From Balanoglossus misakiensis (lineage: Eukaryota; Hemichordata): a DNA stretch of 64,000 bases. Numbering within the stretch: position 1 is the stretch's first letter; every line of letters begins with the position of its first letter. Location: positions 106,860-170,859 of the forward strand of contig JBECUI020000036.1 in NCBI GenBank assembly GCA_040954595.2, read 5' to 3'. Below the pieces are notes generated by a model that saw nothing but the letters and a program-made list of their open reading frames with translations, was not told the origin of the DNA and ran no database searches. Shown piece by piece: positions 17,264 to 26,100 of the stretch. The translations under genes were made by a program, and so were the position numbers.

Positions 17264-18064
17264 TCAGGAGAAACGTTTTTTCTTCAGGTATTCCCTACTG
17301 ATAAAGATATACAATCGTTCAAGAAACGATATAAAAACCAGTCCGGCGGCTATCATTTCAAGATACGGGTGTAACTGTTGCACTAGTGGACGCCAATTGT
17401 CAAAGAGGGTCAGGAAACCAATATTATAGAAGAGAAAAATACCGCAAATCATCACCTTGCCCAGTATTGTCGACCGCATTACTACCTTTTGACTAAGCAT
17501 AATAATTGTTGCTAACAGACCCTGTACCGTAAGACGAACCATAATGAGGATAATAAACCAGAAGGAGAGCCAATTAATAGAAAACAAAAAGAAAGAAACG
17601 GCTACAAGTATATAATAATCAGCCATTGGATCAAGGTGTTGACCAATACGCGTTATCTGATTCTTTCGGGCTATCCATCCATCAAGCAGATCGCTTAGTG
17701 AAATAAGAACGATAAGCACCAATAAGCCAAGGATGCTACTCTGATTCGTACTCGCACTAAATAGCAAGAAATGCAAATTCGGTACCGACGTCAACCGAAA
17801 AAGGGTAATGACATTAGCAACATTCATGGCATCCAAGGGCTTCTCTTGTTGCGCAGTAATAATAACAAAGTCTTGTTTCCTTATGAACAGGAATACAAGA
17901 AGCCCTACATGCGTTATGATAATCCAGATGACCCACCATATAAGCCCATTCGTCTGTTCATCGCGTGCAAGATTTCGTGCAAAGAATATCCATACAAGCA
18001 ACTGGAAAGCAAAATAGAACGAGACCCAGGCATATATTTGATTTCGTAATTTATGCACAGGCAA
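17264..18064 (-). CDS. pgsA: CDP-alcohol phosphatidyltransferase (PgsA-like)
   Basis: Integral membrane enzyme that transfers a phosphatidyl group from CDP-diacylglycerol to an alcohol, most likely glycerol-3-phosphate. The signature DLLDGWIARKNQITRIGQ plus HLDPMAD carries all four Asp, the Gly and the Ala-Arg of the CDP-alcohol motif, but has seven residues between AR and G where the classical motif has eight. At 266 residues it is longer than ordinary PgsA (about 190) because of an N-terminal extension of about 80 residues with two extra membrane segments. TTG at 18064 is the probable start, with GTG at 18058 as alternative. Substrate specificity is inferred. Confidence 0.8.
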   Translation of the reverse strand: MPVHKLRNQIYAWVSFYFAFQLLVWIFFARNLARDEQTNGLIWWVIWIIITHVGLLVFLFIRKQDFVIITAQQEKPLDAMNVANVITLFRLTSVPNLHFLLFSASTNQSSILGLLVLIVLISLSDLLDGWIARKNQITRIGQHLDPMADYYILVAVSFFLFSINWLSFWFIILIMVRLTVQGLLATIIMLSQKVVMRSTILGKVMICGIFLFYNIGFLTLFDNWRPLVQQLHPYLEMIAAGLVFISFLERLYIFISREYLKKKRFS

Positions 18065-18080
18065 TACCTAAATATTCGGA

Positions 18081-18557
18081 TCAGGTGCTACAGTTACATG
18101 TGCCCCCACAAGCACAGGCATACCCATCCGGGCGTTCATGATCAACGGCTAATATAGTAACTTGAAACGTCAAGGTCTCGCCAGCAAGTGGATGATTTGC
18201 ATCAAGTACTATCATATCATCCTCTATAGCGGTTACCGTCATTACTTGTTTATTAATATTTACCCTCATGCCAACTTGCAAATCAGAAATGTTTTCGAAT
18301 ACCGTGCGTGGCACACTCCGGACTAATGATGGATCATGTGTTCCATATCCCTCTTCTGGGGACAAAACAAAACTAAAGGTATCCCCAACCTGCTTGTTTT
18401 CCAATGCCTTATCAAGACCCGGCACAACATCACCATTTCCATGGAGAAGAATCATGGGCCCACTTTGCTCGGAACTGCCAAGAACCTGCCCAGAACTTGC
18501 TGAAAAAGAATATTTAATAGTTATATACGCATTTTTTTGTACTGTATCGGTACTCAT
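18081..18557 (-). CDS. slyD: FKBP-type peptidyl-prolyl isomerase, SlyD-like
   Basis: A 158-residue cytoplasmic FKBP with an inserted IF (chaperone) domain. Visible are ITIKYSFSASSGQVLGSS, the GNGDVVPGLDKAL segment, LSPEEGYGTHDPSLV and, after the insert, DANHPLAGETLTFQV of the SlyD type. The C-terminus is short and Cys-rich (CACGGTCNC), a metal-binding tail like that of SlyD used in nickel delivery. The start follows an overlapping GGAG ribosome site within the last codons of the upstream flavin reductase, 3 bp apart, so the two are co-translated. Confidence 0.9.
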   Translation of the reverse strand: MSTDTVQKNAYITIKYSFSASSGQVLGSSEQSGPMILLHGNGDVVPGLDKALENKQVGDTFSFVLSPEEGYGTHDPSLVRSVPRTVFENISDLQVGMRVNINKQVMTVTAIEDDMIVLDANHPLAGETLTFQVTILAVDHERPDGYACACGGTCNCST

Positions 18558-18560
18558 ATA

Positions 18561-19115
18561 CTACTCCACTGTTGTAAACCGTTGCAAATACCATTTGCAC
18601 TCATCAAGAAAGTCCTCAACATAATTTTGCATATCCGGAACATTGCTTGAACCGTCTTCGGCAATATTTGTATGTACAGAAGGAATAGGCAATATCTGTG
18701 GCAACGAAATGCCACCAACTCCCGCAATAAGACTGCGTAACTGTTCCCCCGCCCGTATGCCTCCAAAAGGACCCATAGAATAGGTTACAATCGCAAATGG
18801 TTTTCTATAGAACTCATCTTTGAAATAGTCCAAGATATTTGACAACCCAGGTGGAATACTGTAATTATACTCAGGGCTGATAAGCATATATCCCGGTGCT
18901 TCTGCAAAGATTTTTGACAAATTTACTAAGGACTCCGGGGCAGCACCCTCCCCGTAGTCTTGGTATCTATTTAATAAAATACCAATATCCATTTTTTTGG
19001 GGTCAACAACAATGCCCTGCATACCCTTCTTTTCCATAAACGAACGAACAAACGCTGCAACACGATCACCCATCCTCATTTCACGATACGATCCGATAAT
19101 TATTGGAACTTTCAT
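18561..19115 (-). CDS. NADPH-dependent FMN reductase family protein
   Basis: A 184-residue flavodoxin-like reductase. The N-terminal IIIGSYREMRMGDRVAAFV matches the FMN-phosphate loop, and SPEYNYSIPPGLSNILDYF with PFAIVTYSMGPFGGIRAGEQ are the family hallmarks (SPEYN and the GxxGG region). It probably reduces FMN, quinones or xenobiotics with NADPH. A strong GGAAGG ribosome site precedes the ATG. It is the first gene of a pair with slyD; the functional link is not obvious. Confidence 0.85.
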   Translation of the reverse strand: MKVPIIIGSYREMRMGDRVAAFVRSFMEKKGMQGIVVDPKKMDIGILLNRYQDYGEGAAPESLVNLSKIFAEAPGYMLISPEYNYSIPPGLSNILDYFKDEFYRKPFAIVTYSMGPFGGIRAGEQLRSLIAGVGGISLPQILPIPSVHTNIAEDGSSNVPDMQNYVEDFLDECKWYLQRFTTVE

Positions 19116-19199
19116 ACATTTTCCTTCCTTCCTATCAGCAATACTTAACGATTAATGCCTATGTATATTATTATATAATAGATATTAACATACTACAAA

Positions 19200-20426
19200 C
19201 TATTTACTGACTTGTAATAGTCTACTAAACTCATTAATAATGTCATTAACATACTCAATTCCCACCGATACACGAATAGTGGTATCGTTTATCCGCATAG
19301 TTTTTCGTTCTTCATTGCTTAAGCGCGAATGAGTTGTTGAAGCCGGATGAGTAAGAATGGTGCGAACATCCCCAAAGTTAGCAATTTTACGAAAAAAACT
19401 TTTCTCGGACACAAACCGTTCCGCTCGTTTTTTATTTCCCCGTATGTCAAAGCAAAGTATTCCGCCACCAGCACTCATTTGTTTTTTTGCCAGGTCGTAT
19501 TGGGGAAATGTTGATAAGTACGGATAATATACCTGTTGAATGTCCGGATGTTCATCCAAAAATAATGCCAGTGCATACGCATTAGAACTATGCCGTTCCA
19601 TGCGCAAGCCCAGTGTTTCCAAGCTCTTAGACAGAATCCAAGCATTAAAAGGCGAAAGGGCTGCTCCAGTCATTCGTATATGTGCCCGAACTTCTTCCAT
19701 GTATTCCTTCGAACCGAGCACGGCACCACCGAGACATCGTCCCTGCCCATCAATAAATTTTGTTGCCGAGTGAACAACGATATCAGCTCCATGCAAAAAT
19801 GGTTGTTGCAGTACCGGTGTTGCCAAACAGTTGTCCACAACAAACAGGACATCCTGTTCGGACGCAACACTTGCAATCCCTGCCATATCTGCCAACTCAA
19901 GCCCGGGATTAGATGGAGTTTCAACAAGAATGAGTTTGGTATTCGGACGTATGGCATCCCTCCATTCCTGTAGATCTGCTGTTATATGAACCTGAGTACA
20001 GGCAATATTATACTTAAGCAAAAATTTTGTTACCAACTGCTGCGTTGTTCCGAAGAGGACATGCGAAGTTAAGATATGGTCCCCTGCCTGCAGGAAGGTG
20101 CCAAAAATCGCATACAAAGCTGCCATGCCGGAAGCAGTCGCGACCCCATCTTCACATTGCTCCATCGCACATAAACGAAGTATCATTTCTTTGCTATTCG
20201 GGTTATCCCAACGAGCGTACAGAAAGCCTTGCTCTTCTCCGGCAAAGATGCGCTGACCTTGCTCAAGGGAGTTAAAATAGTAGCCTGAATTCATGTACAC
20301 TGCCGTACTTTGCTCTCTATTTGCAGATGATGGGACGGCAGTATGTATAATTTGTGTTTGAACATGAAGATCTGACAATATCGGCAAGTCTTCATTCTGA
20401 TTATTTATCATAATTTTGTGCTCCAT
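19200..20426 (-). CDS. metZ: O-succinyl/O-acetylhomoserine sulfhydrylase (Cys/Met PLP enzyme)
   Basis: Gamma-family PLP enzyme. The PLP lysine lies in HSATKFIDGQGR, with VVDNCLATPVLQQPF and FLYARWDNPNSKEM as further family marks. The FID-G-QGRC-GG context and the overall pattern are nearest to MetZ, which makes homocysteine from an activated homoserine and sulfide, but a cystathionine gamma-synthase cannot be excluded. The start is taken as MEHKIMINN at 20426 (or 20411), because longer versions begin inside a divergent gene and have a non-homologous leader. Homoserine dehydrogenase lies close by at 21.3-22.6 kb. Confidence 0.85.
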   Translation of the reverse strand: MEHKIMINNQNEDLPILSDLHVQTQIIHTAVPSSANREQSTAVYMNSGYYFNSLEQGQRIFAGEEQGFLYARWDNPNSKEMILRLCAMEQCEDGVATASGMAALYAIFGTFLQAGDHILTSHVLFGTTQQLVTKFLLKYNIACTQVHITADLQEWRDAIRPNTKLILVETPSNPGLELADMAGIASVASEQDVLFVVDNCLATPVLQQPFLHGADIVVHSATKFIDGQGRCLGGAVLGSKEYMEEVRAHIRMTGAALSPFNAWILSKSLETLGLRMERHSSNAYALALFLDEHPDIQQVYYPYLSTFPQYDLAKKQMSAGGGILCFDIRGNKKRAERFVSEKSFFRKIANFGDVRTILTHPASTTHSRLSNEERKTMRINDTTIRVSVGIEYVNDIINEFSRLLQVSK

Positions 20427-20506
20427 GCAGTGTATCAAAGAATAGGCAATTTGTACAACTATGCATAGAATGCTTGTTTTCTTTCTCTTTTTTCGGCATA
20501 CTGAAA

Positions 20507-21247
20507 ATGATGTTGGGAACATATATAAATATGGGCACGGTTATTGTAGGAAGCATTCTAGGTCTGTTTTTCCACCGTATCGTACGAAAAGACACTCAAG
20601 AGATTATTTACATAAGCATTGGTGCAGTTACCATTGTTCTTGGTTTCTCCCTGGCATTAGCAAGTCAACACCTTGTATACATGGCACTTGCATTAGTGAT
20701 TGGTGGATTTATTGGGCACCTGCTGCGTTTAGAAGAGCGCATCTTAAACCTAGGAAAAACATTCTGGAAGATGAGTATTCGACTCATCCCCGCCATAAAA
20801 GAAAACGAAAAAAATGCCCAGTTTGCCCAAGCATTTCTAGACTCATCGGTATTATTCTGTTCGGGTTCATTAGCAATTCTTGGTCCCATCCGGGCGGCAA
20901 TCCAACAAGACTACGAATTACTCATTATTAAGTCCGCACTGGACGGAACGGTTGCTATTATCTTTGCAGCCGCTATGGGAGCAGGGGTTATTTTTTCTGC
21001 CTTATCAATACTCTGTTATCAGGGGGCAATAACAATTATTGCATCCCGACTTGGTACTGTTATTAACGATACCATGCTTACCGAGCTTGGTGCCATCGGC
21101 GGCATACTCATTATATTTATCGGACTACAGCTATTAGAAATCCGCAAAATAAGCATTAGCAACTTTCTCCCCGCCGTTATTGTTATGCCGGCTCTCATAC
21201 TCATACATCCATTAATATCAGAGATATTTCAATTACTCACTTCCTAG
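20507..21247 (+). CDS. DUF554 membrane protein (YdfK-like)
   Basis: A polytopic membrane protein of about 246 residues that begins MMLGTYINMGTVIVGSILGL, typical of DUF554, with GGFIGHLLRLEERI, FCSGSLAILGPI and the DGTVAIIFAAAMGAGV segment. Six or seven membrane helices are expected. The function is unknown in this family; transport is a guess. The start at 20507 is chosen over 20474 because the conserved part begins there. It is divergent from metZ with under 100 bp between, and convergent with hom. Confidence 0.85.
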   Translation: MMLGTYINMGTVIVGSILGLFFHRIVRKDTQEIIYISIGAVTIVLGFSLALASQHLVYMALALVIGGFIGHLLRLEERILNLGKTFWKMSIRLIPAIKENEKNAQFAQAFLDSSVLFCSGSLAILGPIRAAIQQDYELLIIKSALDGTVAIIFAAAMGAGVIFSALSILCYQGAITIIASRLGTVINDTMLTELGAIGGILIIFIGLQLLEIRKISISNFLPAVIVMPALILIHPLISEIFQLLTS

Positions 21248-21255
21248 TTCTGATC

Positions 21256-22608
21256 CTAGTTTGTACTGTAATCGACAATTGATTCTTCATGTTCTTCAAC
21301 AATGATGATGCAGGTACAGGGCTTATATACAACATCAAGAGCATTGATGGTCTTAATGGCATCGATAATGTGTTTTTCCGAGGTCGCATGCGTTGTAATA
21401 GTAATATTCGCCTGCAATTCCGCCTGGTTTTCTGGTACCTCGTTCTGCAATATACTGGCGATACTAATCTGATTATGCAACAAAACATTGCTTAGTTCCG
21501 CAAGCACCCCGGGTCGATCCAGGACAGGAATTCTGAGGTAGTATCGATTCGGAACGTTATTGATTTCTACTTGGTCTATCCGAGAATTAATATCCTGCCA
21601 GTATCCGGCTGTCTGAAAGGTGCGCTGTATATGCCCCAGTGCGACTGCAATAATATCCGATATAACCGCACTGGCAGTCGGTATGCCCCCAGCTCCTCTC
21701 CCGTAATACAGTGAGTGTCCGCTCACACTGCCGTAAACACTAATTGCATTAAAAGCACCGGAAACCCATGCCAAGGGATGGCTTTGATGAATAAACGCTG
21801 GGCGAACCCAGATACATATGCCCTGTGATGTATGTAAAGCTGCTGCAAGTAATTTGACTTCGTATCCAAGTGTTTTACTGTATTCAAAGTCCGCTTGATC
21901 AATGTTTTCGATTCCTTGTACATAAATTTTATCGAAATCAACCCGTAACCCCATAGCAAGTGAAGCCATGATAGCAATTTTATGTGCCGAATCTATTCCG
22001 GAGAGATCAAGTGCAGGGTCATCCTCCACCATGCCCGCATCCTGTGCTAGTTTCAGTGCTTGCTCGTAGGCCAAGTTATTTGATGACATACTACTAAGGA
22101 TATAATTACACGTGCCGTTCACAATTCCGAAGATTGCATCAATAGTATTTGCCAATAATCCCTCAGTCAACGTTCGAATAATAGGAATGGTGCCGCCACA
22201 ACTGGCTTCAAATCCAATGACTTTATTCTGTTTGCGAGCAAGACTCCACAACTGCGTTCCATAATGCGCAAGCAAGGCCTTGTTTGCCGTAACAACGTTC
22301 TTTCCTTGCATTAATGCCTGCTCGATTATGGTATAGGCTATATCCGTACCACCAACAAGTTCAACAACACAATCGACATCCGGATCATGCAACACCATCT
22401 GCAAATCCGTAGTAAATAGCTCTTTCTGTGCAGAGACCTTCGGTAGCGACCGCACAACAATATGTTTCAGCACAATCCGTACGCCACATCGTTCTTGCAA
22501 GACTCGCCACTGTTCCAGTAAAATGGTTGCTGTAGCCGAACCCACCACACCATATCCCACAATAGCAATACAAATATGCCGTTCAGTACGGGGCATCGTT
22601 TCTTTCAT
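21256..22608 (-). CDS. hom: Homoserine dehydrogenase
   Basis: A 450-residue monofunctional homoserine dehydrogenase, reducing aspartate semialdehyde to homoserine. The NAD(P) fold has VGYGVVGSATATIL (17-30); the catalytic domain has GIVNGTCNYILSSM, EDDPALDLSGIDSAHKIAI and the YGRGAGGIPTASAV loop; the C-terminus (about 365-445, LDRPGVLAELSNVL) is an ACT domain for amino-acid feedback. An AAGGA site precedes the ATG at 22608. Together with metZ it indicates methionine and threonine synthesis from aspartate, unusual for the most reduced host-bound spirochaetes. Confidence 0.96.
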   Translation of the reverse strand: MKETMPRTERHICIAIVGYGVVGSATATILLEQWRVLQERCGVRIVLKHIVVRSLPKVSAQKELFTTDLQMVLHDPDVDCVVELVGGTDIAYTIIEQALMQGKNVVTANKALLAHYGTQLWSLARKQNKVIGFEASCGGTIPIIRTLTEGLLANTIDAIFGIVNGTCNYILSSMSSNNLAYEQALKLAQDAGMVEDDPALDLSGIDSAHKIAIMASLAMGLRVDFDKIYVQGIENIDQADFEYSKTLGYEVKLLAAALHTSQGICIWVRPAFIHQSHPLAWVSGAFNAISVYGSVSGHSLYYGRGAGGIPTASAVISDIIAVALGHIQRTFQTAGYWQDINSRIDQVEINNVPNRYYLRIPVLDRPGVLAELSNVLLHNQISIASILQNEVPENQAELQANITITTHATSEKHIIDAIKTINALDVVYKPCTCIIIVEEHEESIVDYSTN

Positions 22609-22683
22609 ACATTTTCCTTATTATTCATGGTATATCCCCCCTATGCGGTTGTCAATAATAAGCAAGAAATGTATTCTTTTTCT

Positions 22684-23625
22684 ATGCGGTATATCCTGTT
22701 GTATATCCTATTTCTAATAGCACTACCACTGTTAGCTGCAGAAGAAGTGCTCGGGCACATATACGAGCTTGGTGGGAGGGCGCTGCTTATTCGTAATATG
22801 GAACCGTCCGCCGTTACAGTAAGGATGCCCATACATCCATATGACTACATCGAAACCGACAGTTTTCTCACAGTAGAGTTAACATCGGGAAATATAGTAC
22901 AAATTTCAGGGGGAAGTATTCTTTCATTTCAATATTCCGCCCTCACACCCGTCATTATCCTTCATAGTGGTTCAGTCTCCGTACGTACGACTGCAGAGAT
23001 AGCAGTGTGGGTATACACCCATAGCATTACCGCCAATAACGCAGATTTTCGTGTAGCAATTGGGAACAACAGTATGGCATTGATGGTCTTTGAAGGCATG
23101 GCTCTTCATCAACATAATGAGATCCAGCGCACAGTGAGTCCCCCTATGGGACTCCTGTTCCATATTGATGACTCCGTCGAAGAATTTGTACTCCACGATG
23201 CCGGATCAGGTACATGGGAGAATTCATTCCAAAACTGGAGCCATGAATCTTCCTACTCCTTGACACCGGAGCAACTAAGTTATGTACTGTACAAATACCG
23301 AGAACAACATCGACTATTCTTTCAGAAATTAAACAGTCTCGCCGCGACACAGACAGCTACGAATAAATTAATAGATAAACATCAGAGAGGACTCACCAAT
23401 ACAAGTATGCCGCAGGCAATGCTTGACAACGCAGAATCGTTATCTCTTGCTACGTACCAATTGGAATATCTCCTGGATTACATTGTGCAATGGTATCCAC
23501 CCCCTGTAACAAGAATCGCAGATCCCGAATTTGCACAGATTATCACTGATGCACAGCAGGAATACTCATTCCTCAAAGAACAGTTTCATCAATTACGTTA
23601 TATATTCAAACTTCTACAGCAGTAA
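22684..23625 (+). CDS. FecR-domain exported protein
   Basis: A protein of about 313 residues starting MRYILLYILFLIALPLLAAEE, a clear signal peptide. The N-terminal half has the FecR pattern: IYELGGRALLI, YIETDSFLTVELTSGNIVQI and later GSVSVRTTAEIAVWV with an asymmetric beta structure. The C-terminal half is helical with HQRGLTNTS and a coiled coil up to LLQQ. ATG at 22684 is preferred over 22576 because it begins the signal peptide. It stands alone between hom and ugpC. Proteins of this kind in spirochaetes are periplasmic and of unknown role. Confidence 0.7.
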   Translation: MRYILLYILFLIALPLLAAEEVLGHIYELGGRALLIRNMEPSAVTVRMPIHPYDYIETDSFLTVELTSGNIVQISGGSILSFQYSALTPVIILHSGSVSVRTTAEIAVWVYTHSITANNADFRVAIGNNSMALMVFEGMALHQHNEIQRTVSPPMGLLFHIDDSVEEFVLHDAGSGTWENSFQNWSHESSYSLTPEQLSYVLYKYREQHRLFFQKLNSLAATQTATNKLIDKHQRGLTNTSMPQAMLDNAESLSLATYQLEYLLDYIVQWYPPPVTRIADPEFAQIITDAQQEYSFLKEQFHQLRYIFKLLQQ

Positions 23626-23627
23626 TG

Positions 23628-24725
23628 CTAGGCGTTAATAACTGATTCTGTTTCCTGATCAAAAAGAATTGCACGCGATAAGGTCGGCTTGAAATAAACC
23701 TTATCCCCTACTTCTATTTTAATGGTCGGAGGAATACGTGTAATAATTTGATGTGAGCCGGTATTGATATAGAGATGAATTTCTGCTCCAAGGGGCTCAA
23801 CAATATCTACCGTAGCAGGAATATGGGCACCCTCTTTCATATCAGGCTGATGTATCAAGTCTTCCGGGCGTATGCCGAATGTTATGGACTTTCCGACATA
23901 GGGGGCTGCTGCCGACTTTAGCTTCCCTGTTAATTCTAGAGTAAAAGCCTCTTCTTTCCCTATAATCGACTTGCCCTGCTCAACAATGTCCATTGATAAA
24001 AAGTTCATAGGTGGCGAACCTATAAATCCGGCAACGAATTTGTTTGCTGGTTCGTTGTACAAGGTCAACGGACTGCCAATTTGTTGAATAATGCCGTCTT
24101 TCATAACAACGATCTTGGTACCCATCGTCATGGCTTCGACCTGATCGTGAGTAACATAAATCATAGTGGCATTCAATCGATGATGCAATGCTGATATTTC
24201 AGCCCGCATTTGTACACGTAACTTTGCATCAAGGTTGGACAGAGGTTCATCGAACAAAAAGACCTTCGGATGACGTACAATTGCCCGTCCAACTGCTACC
24301 CGTTGGCGCTGTCCACCAGAGAGTGCTTTCGGTTTTCGCTCCAATAAGGAACCAATATCGAGAATACGCGCCGCCTCGTCTACACGTTCTTTAATTATTT
24401 CTTTGCTGAATTTGCGAATTTTTAACCCAAATGCCATATTATCGTACACTGACATGTGGGGATAGAGGGCATAATTCTGGAATACCATCGCTATATCACG
24501 ATCTTTTGGGGGAATGTCATTAACCTTTTTTCCGTCAATAAGTAAATCTCCCTCAGAAATTTCTTCCAAGCCAGCAATCATACGAAGAGTAGTTGTTTTT
24601 CCACAACCAGATGGACCAACAAGTACTGCAAACTCTCGATCTTCGATCACAATGTTTGCACTTTTTACAGCGTGAACATTGCCACTGTACACCTTATTAA
24701 TATTTTTTAATTCTACCTTTGCCAT
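23628..24725 (-). CDS. ugpC: ABC transporter ATPase of the MalK/UgpC/MsmK type
   Basis: A 365-residue ATPase that energises carbohydrate or glycerol-phosphate import. Walker A GPSGCGKTT, Q-loop MVFQNYALYPHM, signature LSGGQRQRVAVGRA, Walker B FLFDEPLSNLDAKL and the switch His in YVTHDQVEAM are all present, followed by C-terminal OB-fold (TOBE) domains from about residue 240. The start is the ATG at 24725 behind a perfect GGAGGT ribosome site. No permease genes are nearby, so it is probably a shared ATPase serving several sugar transporters. It has its own promoter and a palindrome in the leader. Confidence 0.93.
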   Translation of the reverse strand: MAKVELKNINKVYSGNVHAVKSANIVIEDREFAVLVGPSGCGKTTTLRMIAGLEEISEGDLLIDGKKVNDIPPKDRDIAMVFQNYALYPHMSVYDNMAFGLKIRKFSKEIIKERVDEAARILDIGSLLERKPKALSGGQRQRVAVGRAIVRHPKVFLFDEPLSNLDAKLRVQMRAEISALHHRLNATMIYVTHDQVEAMTMGTKIVVMKDGIIQQIGSPLTLYNEPANKFVAGFIGSPPMNFLSMDIVEQGKSIIGKEEAFTLELTGKLKSAAAPYVGKSITFGIRPEDLIHQPDMKEGAHIPATVDIVEPLGAEIHLYINTGSHQIITRIPPTIKIEVGDKVYFKPTLSRAILFDQETESVINA

Positions 24726-24750
24726 ATATACCTCCAGATTATTCAATTAA

Positions 24751-24774
24751 AATTACATTGTTAGCATTGTAATT
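24751..24774. promoter_or_regulatory. Candidate operator palindrome in the ugpC leader
   Basis: An inverted repeat AATTACA (24751-24757), ten bases, TGTAATT (24768-24774) lies between the ugpC promoter and its ribosome site. Position and symmetry suit a repressor operator of the LacI/GntR kind. No protein is assigned. Confidence 0.35.
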
Positions 24775-24794
24775 ACATAACTTACCGTAGTTGA

Positions 24795-24823
24795 ATAGTA
24801 TTCTATTTCATGTATTAAGTCAA
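24795..24823 (-). promoter_or_regulatory. Sigma-70 type promoter of ugpC
   Basis: On the minus strand: TTGACT (24818-24823), 17-bp spacer, TACTAT (24795-24800). It lies about 70 bp before the ugpC start. Confidence 0.6.
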
Positions 24824-24902
24824 CCCTTTCTCCATTCTAAAGTCAGAAAAATTCACACAGAGGAGCTATGCTCCGGATTCTTCCTATTCGATTGCTGATC
24901 GT

Positions 24903-26099
24903 TTATTCTCCAGTATAGAGATACCATTTCTCGACATCTTCTTGCAGTGGTCTATACCTTTCAGATTCCACCGATTCTTTGAGCCATGGGAAAAGAATTT
25001 CATCCTTAAATTTTTGCCAGTTCTCTAGTGAAACATTACTGAGGGCTAATAAATTTTCAGAGGGCATCCTCCCTTGTAACTCATGGTAATAGAGTGGTAT
25101 AACATCCTCATTGATCTCCGGTAAGGATGAAAGCATTCCGGCAATGCCAAAGACCGGAAGATGGAAGGTGCTTTTTTCCTGCAGGATTTTTTTCTGGGTC
25201 TGTACTGAAAAAAACCATCGGAGGAATTGCTCTGCCTGACGTTTATGCACAGATTTTCGCGTAATTCCCGCATAGATAATGCTATCTAATACATAGATCT
25301 TCTCTCCGGATGAAAGAAATGCAAAATTTCTATTCCATCGATAGTTCTGCGGAAGAAGAAAAAAACTACTGACTGTATTGTATAACAGTGCTATTCGATC
25401 CTGCTCCAATGCCTTATCAAGCCGGATCGTTAAATATCGGCGAGTAAAGTCTTCTTTCTTTGCATCCATTTTATCCCAATTTCTCAGATATAGGAGTGCC
25501 GATTTAAGATTAATATCATCCCACTGAAGATGGTTATTTCCATCAACCCAAAAACCAACATCCGAAATTTTGAGATATTCGTAGAGAAACTCCTCATGCC
25601 AACTGGGAGAAAATCCATACCGTATAAGACTTCCATTGGAAGCGAAAAGCGTACTATCATTGCCGAGTGCTCGTAACTCACTTGCGGTAACCCATGTCGT
25701 TGGGGGTGTGTGAGGAATATGTTCCGGTATGAAATCTATGAGTGGAAGATCAAAGGCAACCGGTAATACATATAGTTGATTATCAATAACTCCTCCGGCG
25801 ATGAGTTCCGGATAAAAGTTTGCTACGAATTGTTTATCCGTTCCAAGTGCATACAGAGGCATGAACCGTTCCTTGTCGCCTGTAATATATGGTGCAATAA
25901 CAATGTCGGCGACCTTCTGTGAATCAATATCACGCTGAAGTGAGTCGAGAAAACGAACATGTACTGTTGTATGGTCATGCAGGCTGTTGTATAACTCAGC
26001 ATAATAGGCCGTTTCCGGAACAGAACTCCGTATTACCAGTGTTGTAACAGAACTACAGGCTGTCAATAATAGAGCAAAACAAAAAGCGAGATAGCGCAT
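24903..26099 (-). CDS. Extracellular solute-binding lipoprotein
   Basis: A 398-residue lipoprotein: MRYLAFCFALLLTACSS has a lipobox LTAC with Cys15. The body resembles a type-1 ABC solute-binding protein: a short N-terminal lobe, PVAFDLPLIDFIPEHI, then a C-terminal part with KRQAEQFLRWFFSVQTQKKIL, which is the usual 'remaining helix' of family 1 binding proteins. The ligand cannot be read from the sequence. It begins one base after the aminotransferase gene and is the last gene of the ogt operon. The lone ATPase ugpC follows on the same strand, but permeases are missing. Confidence 0.7.
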   Translation of the reverse strand: MRYLAFCFALLLTACSSVTTLVIRSSVPETAYYAELYNSLHDHTTVHVRFLDSLQRDIDSQKVADIVIAPYITGDKERFMPLYALGTDKQFVANFYPELIAGGVIDNQLYVLPVAFDLPLIDFIPEHIPHTPPTTWVTASELRALGNDSTLFASNGSLIRYGFSPSWHEEFLYEYLKISDVGFWVDGNNHLQWDDINLKSALLYLRNWDKMDAKKEDFTRRYLTIRLDKALEQDRIALLYNTVSSFFLLPQNYRWNRNFAFLSSGEKIYVLDSIIYAGITRKSVHKRQAEQFLRWFFSVQTQKKILQEKSTFHLPVFGIAGMLSSLPEINEDVIPLYYHELQGRMPSENLLALSNVSLENWQKFKDEILFPWLKESVESERYRPLQEDVEKWYLYTGE

Positions 26100-26100
26100 A

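Noticed and set aside
24860-24876. GGAGC-ATA-GCTCC hairpin after the solute-binding gene as terminator
   Set aside because: The stem has five pairs and the T run is about ten bases away and weak, so it is not reliable.
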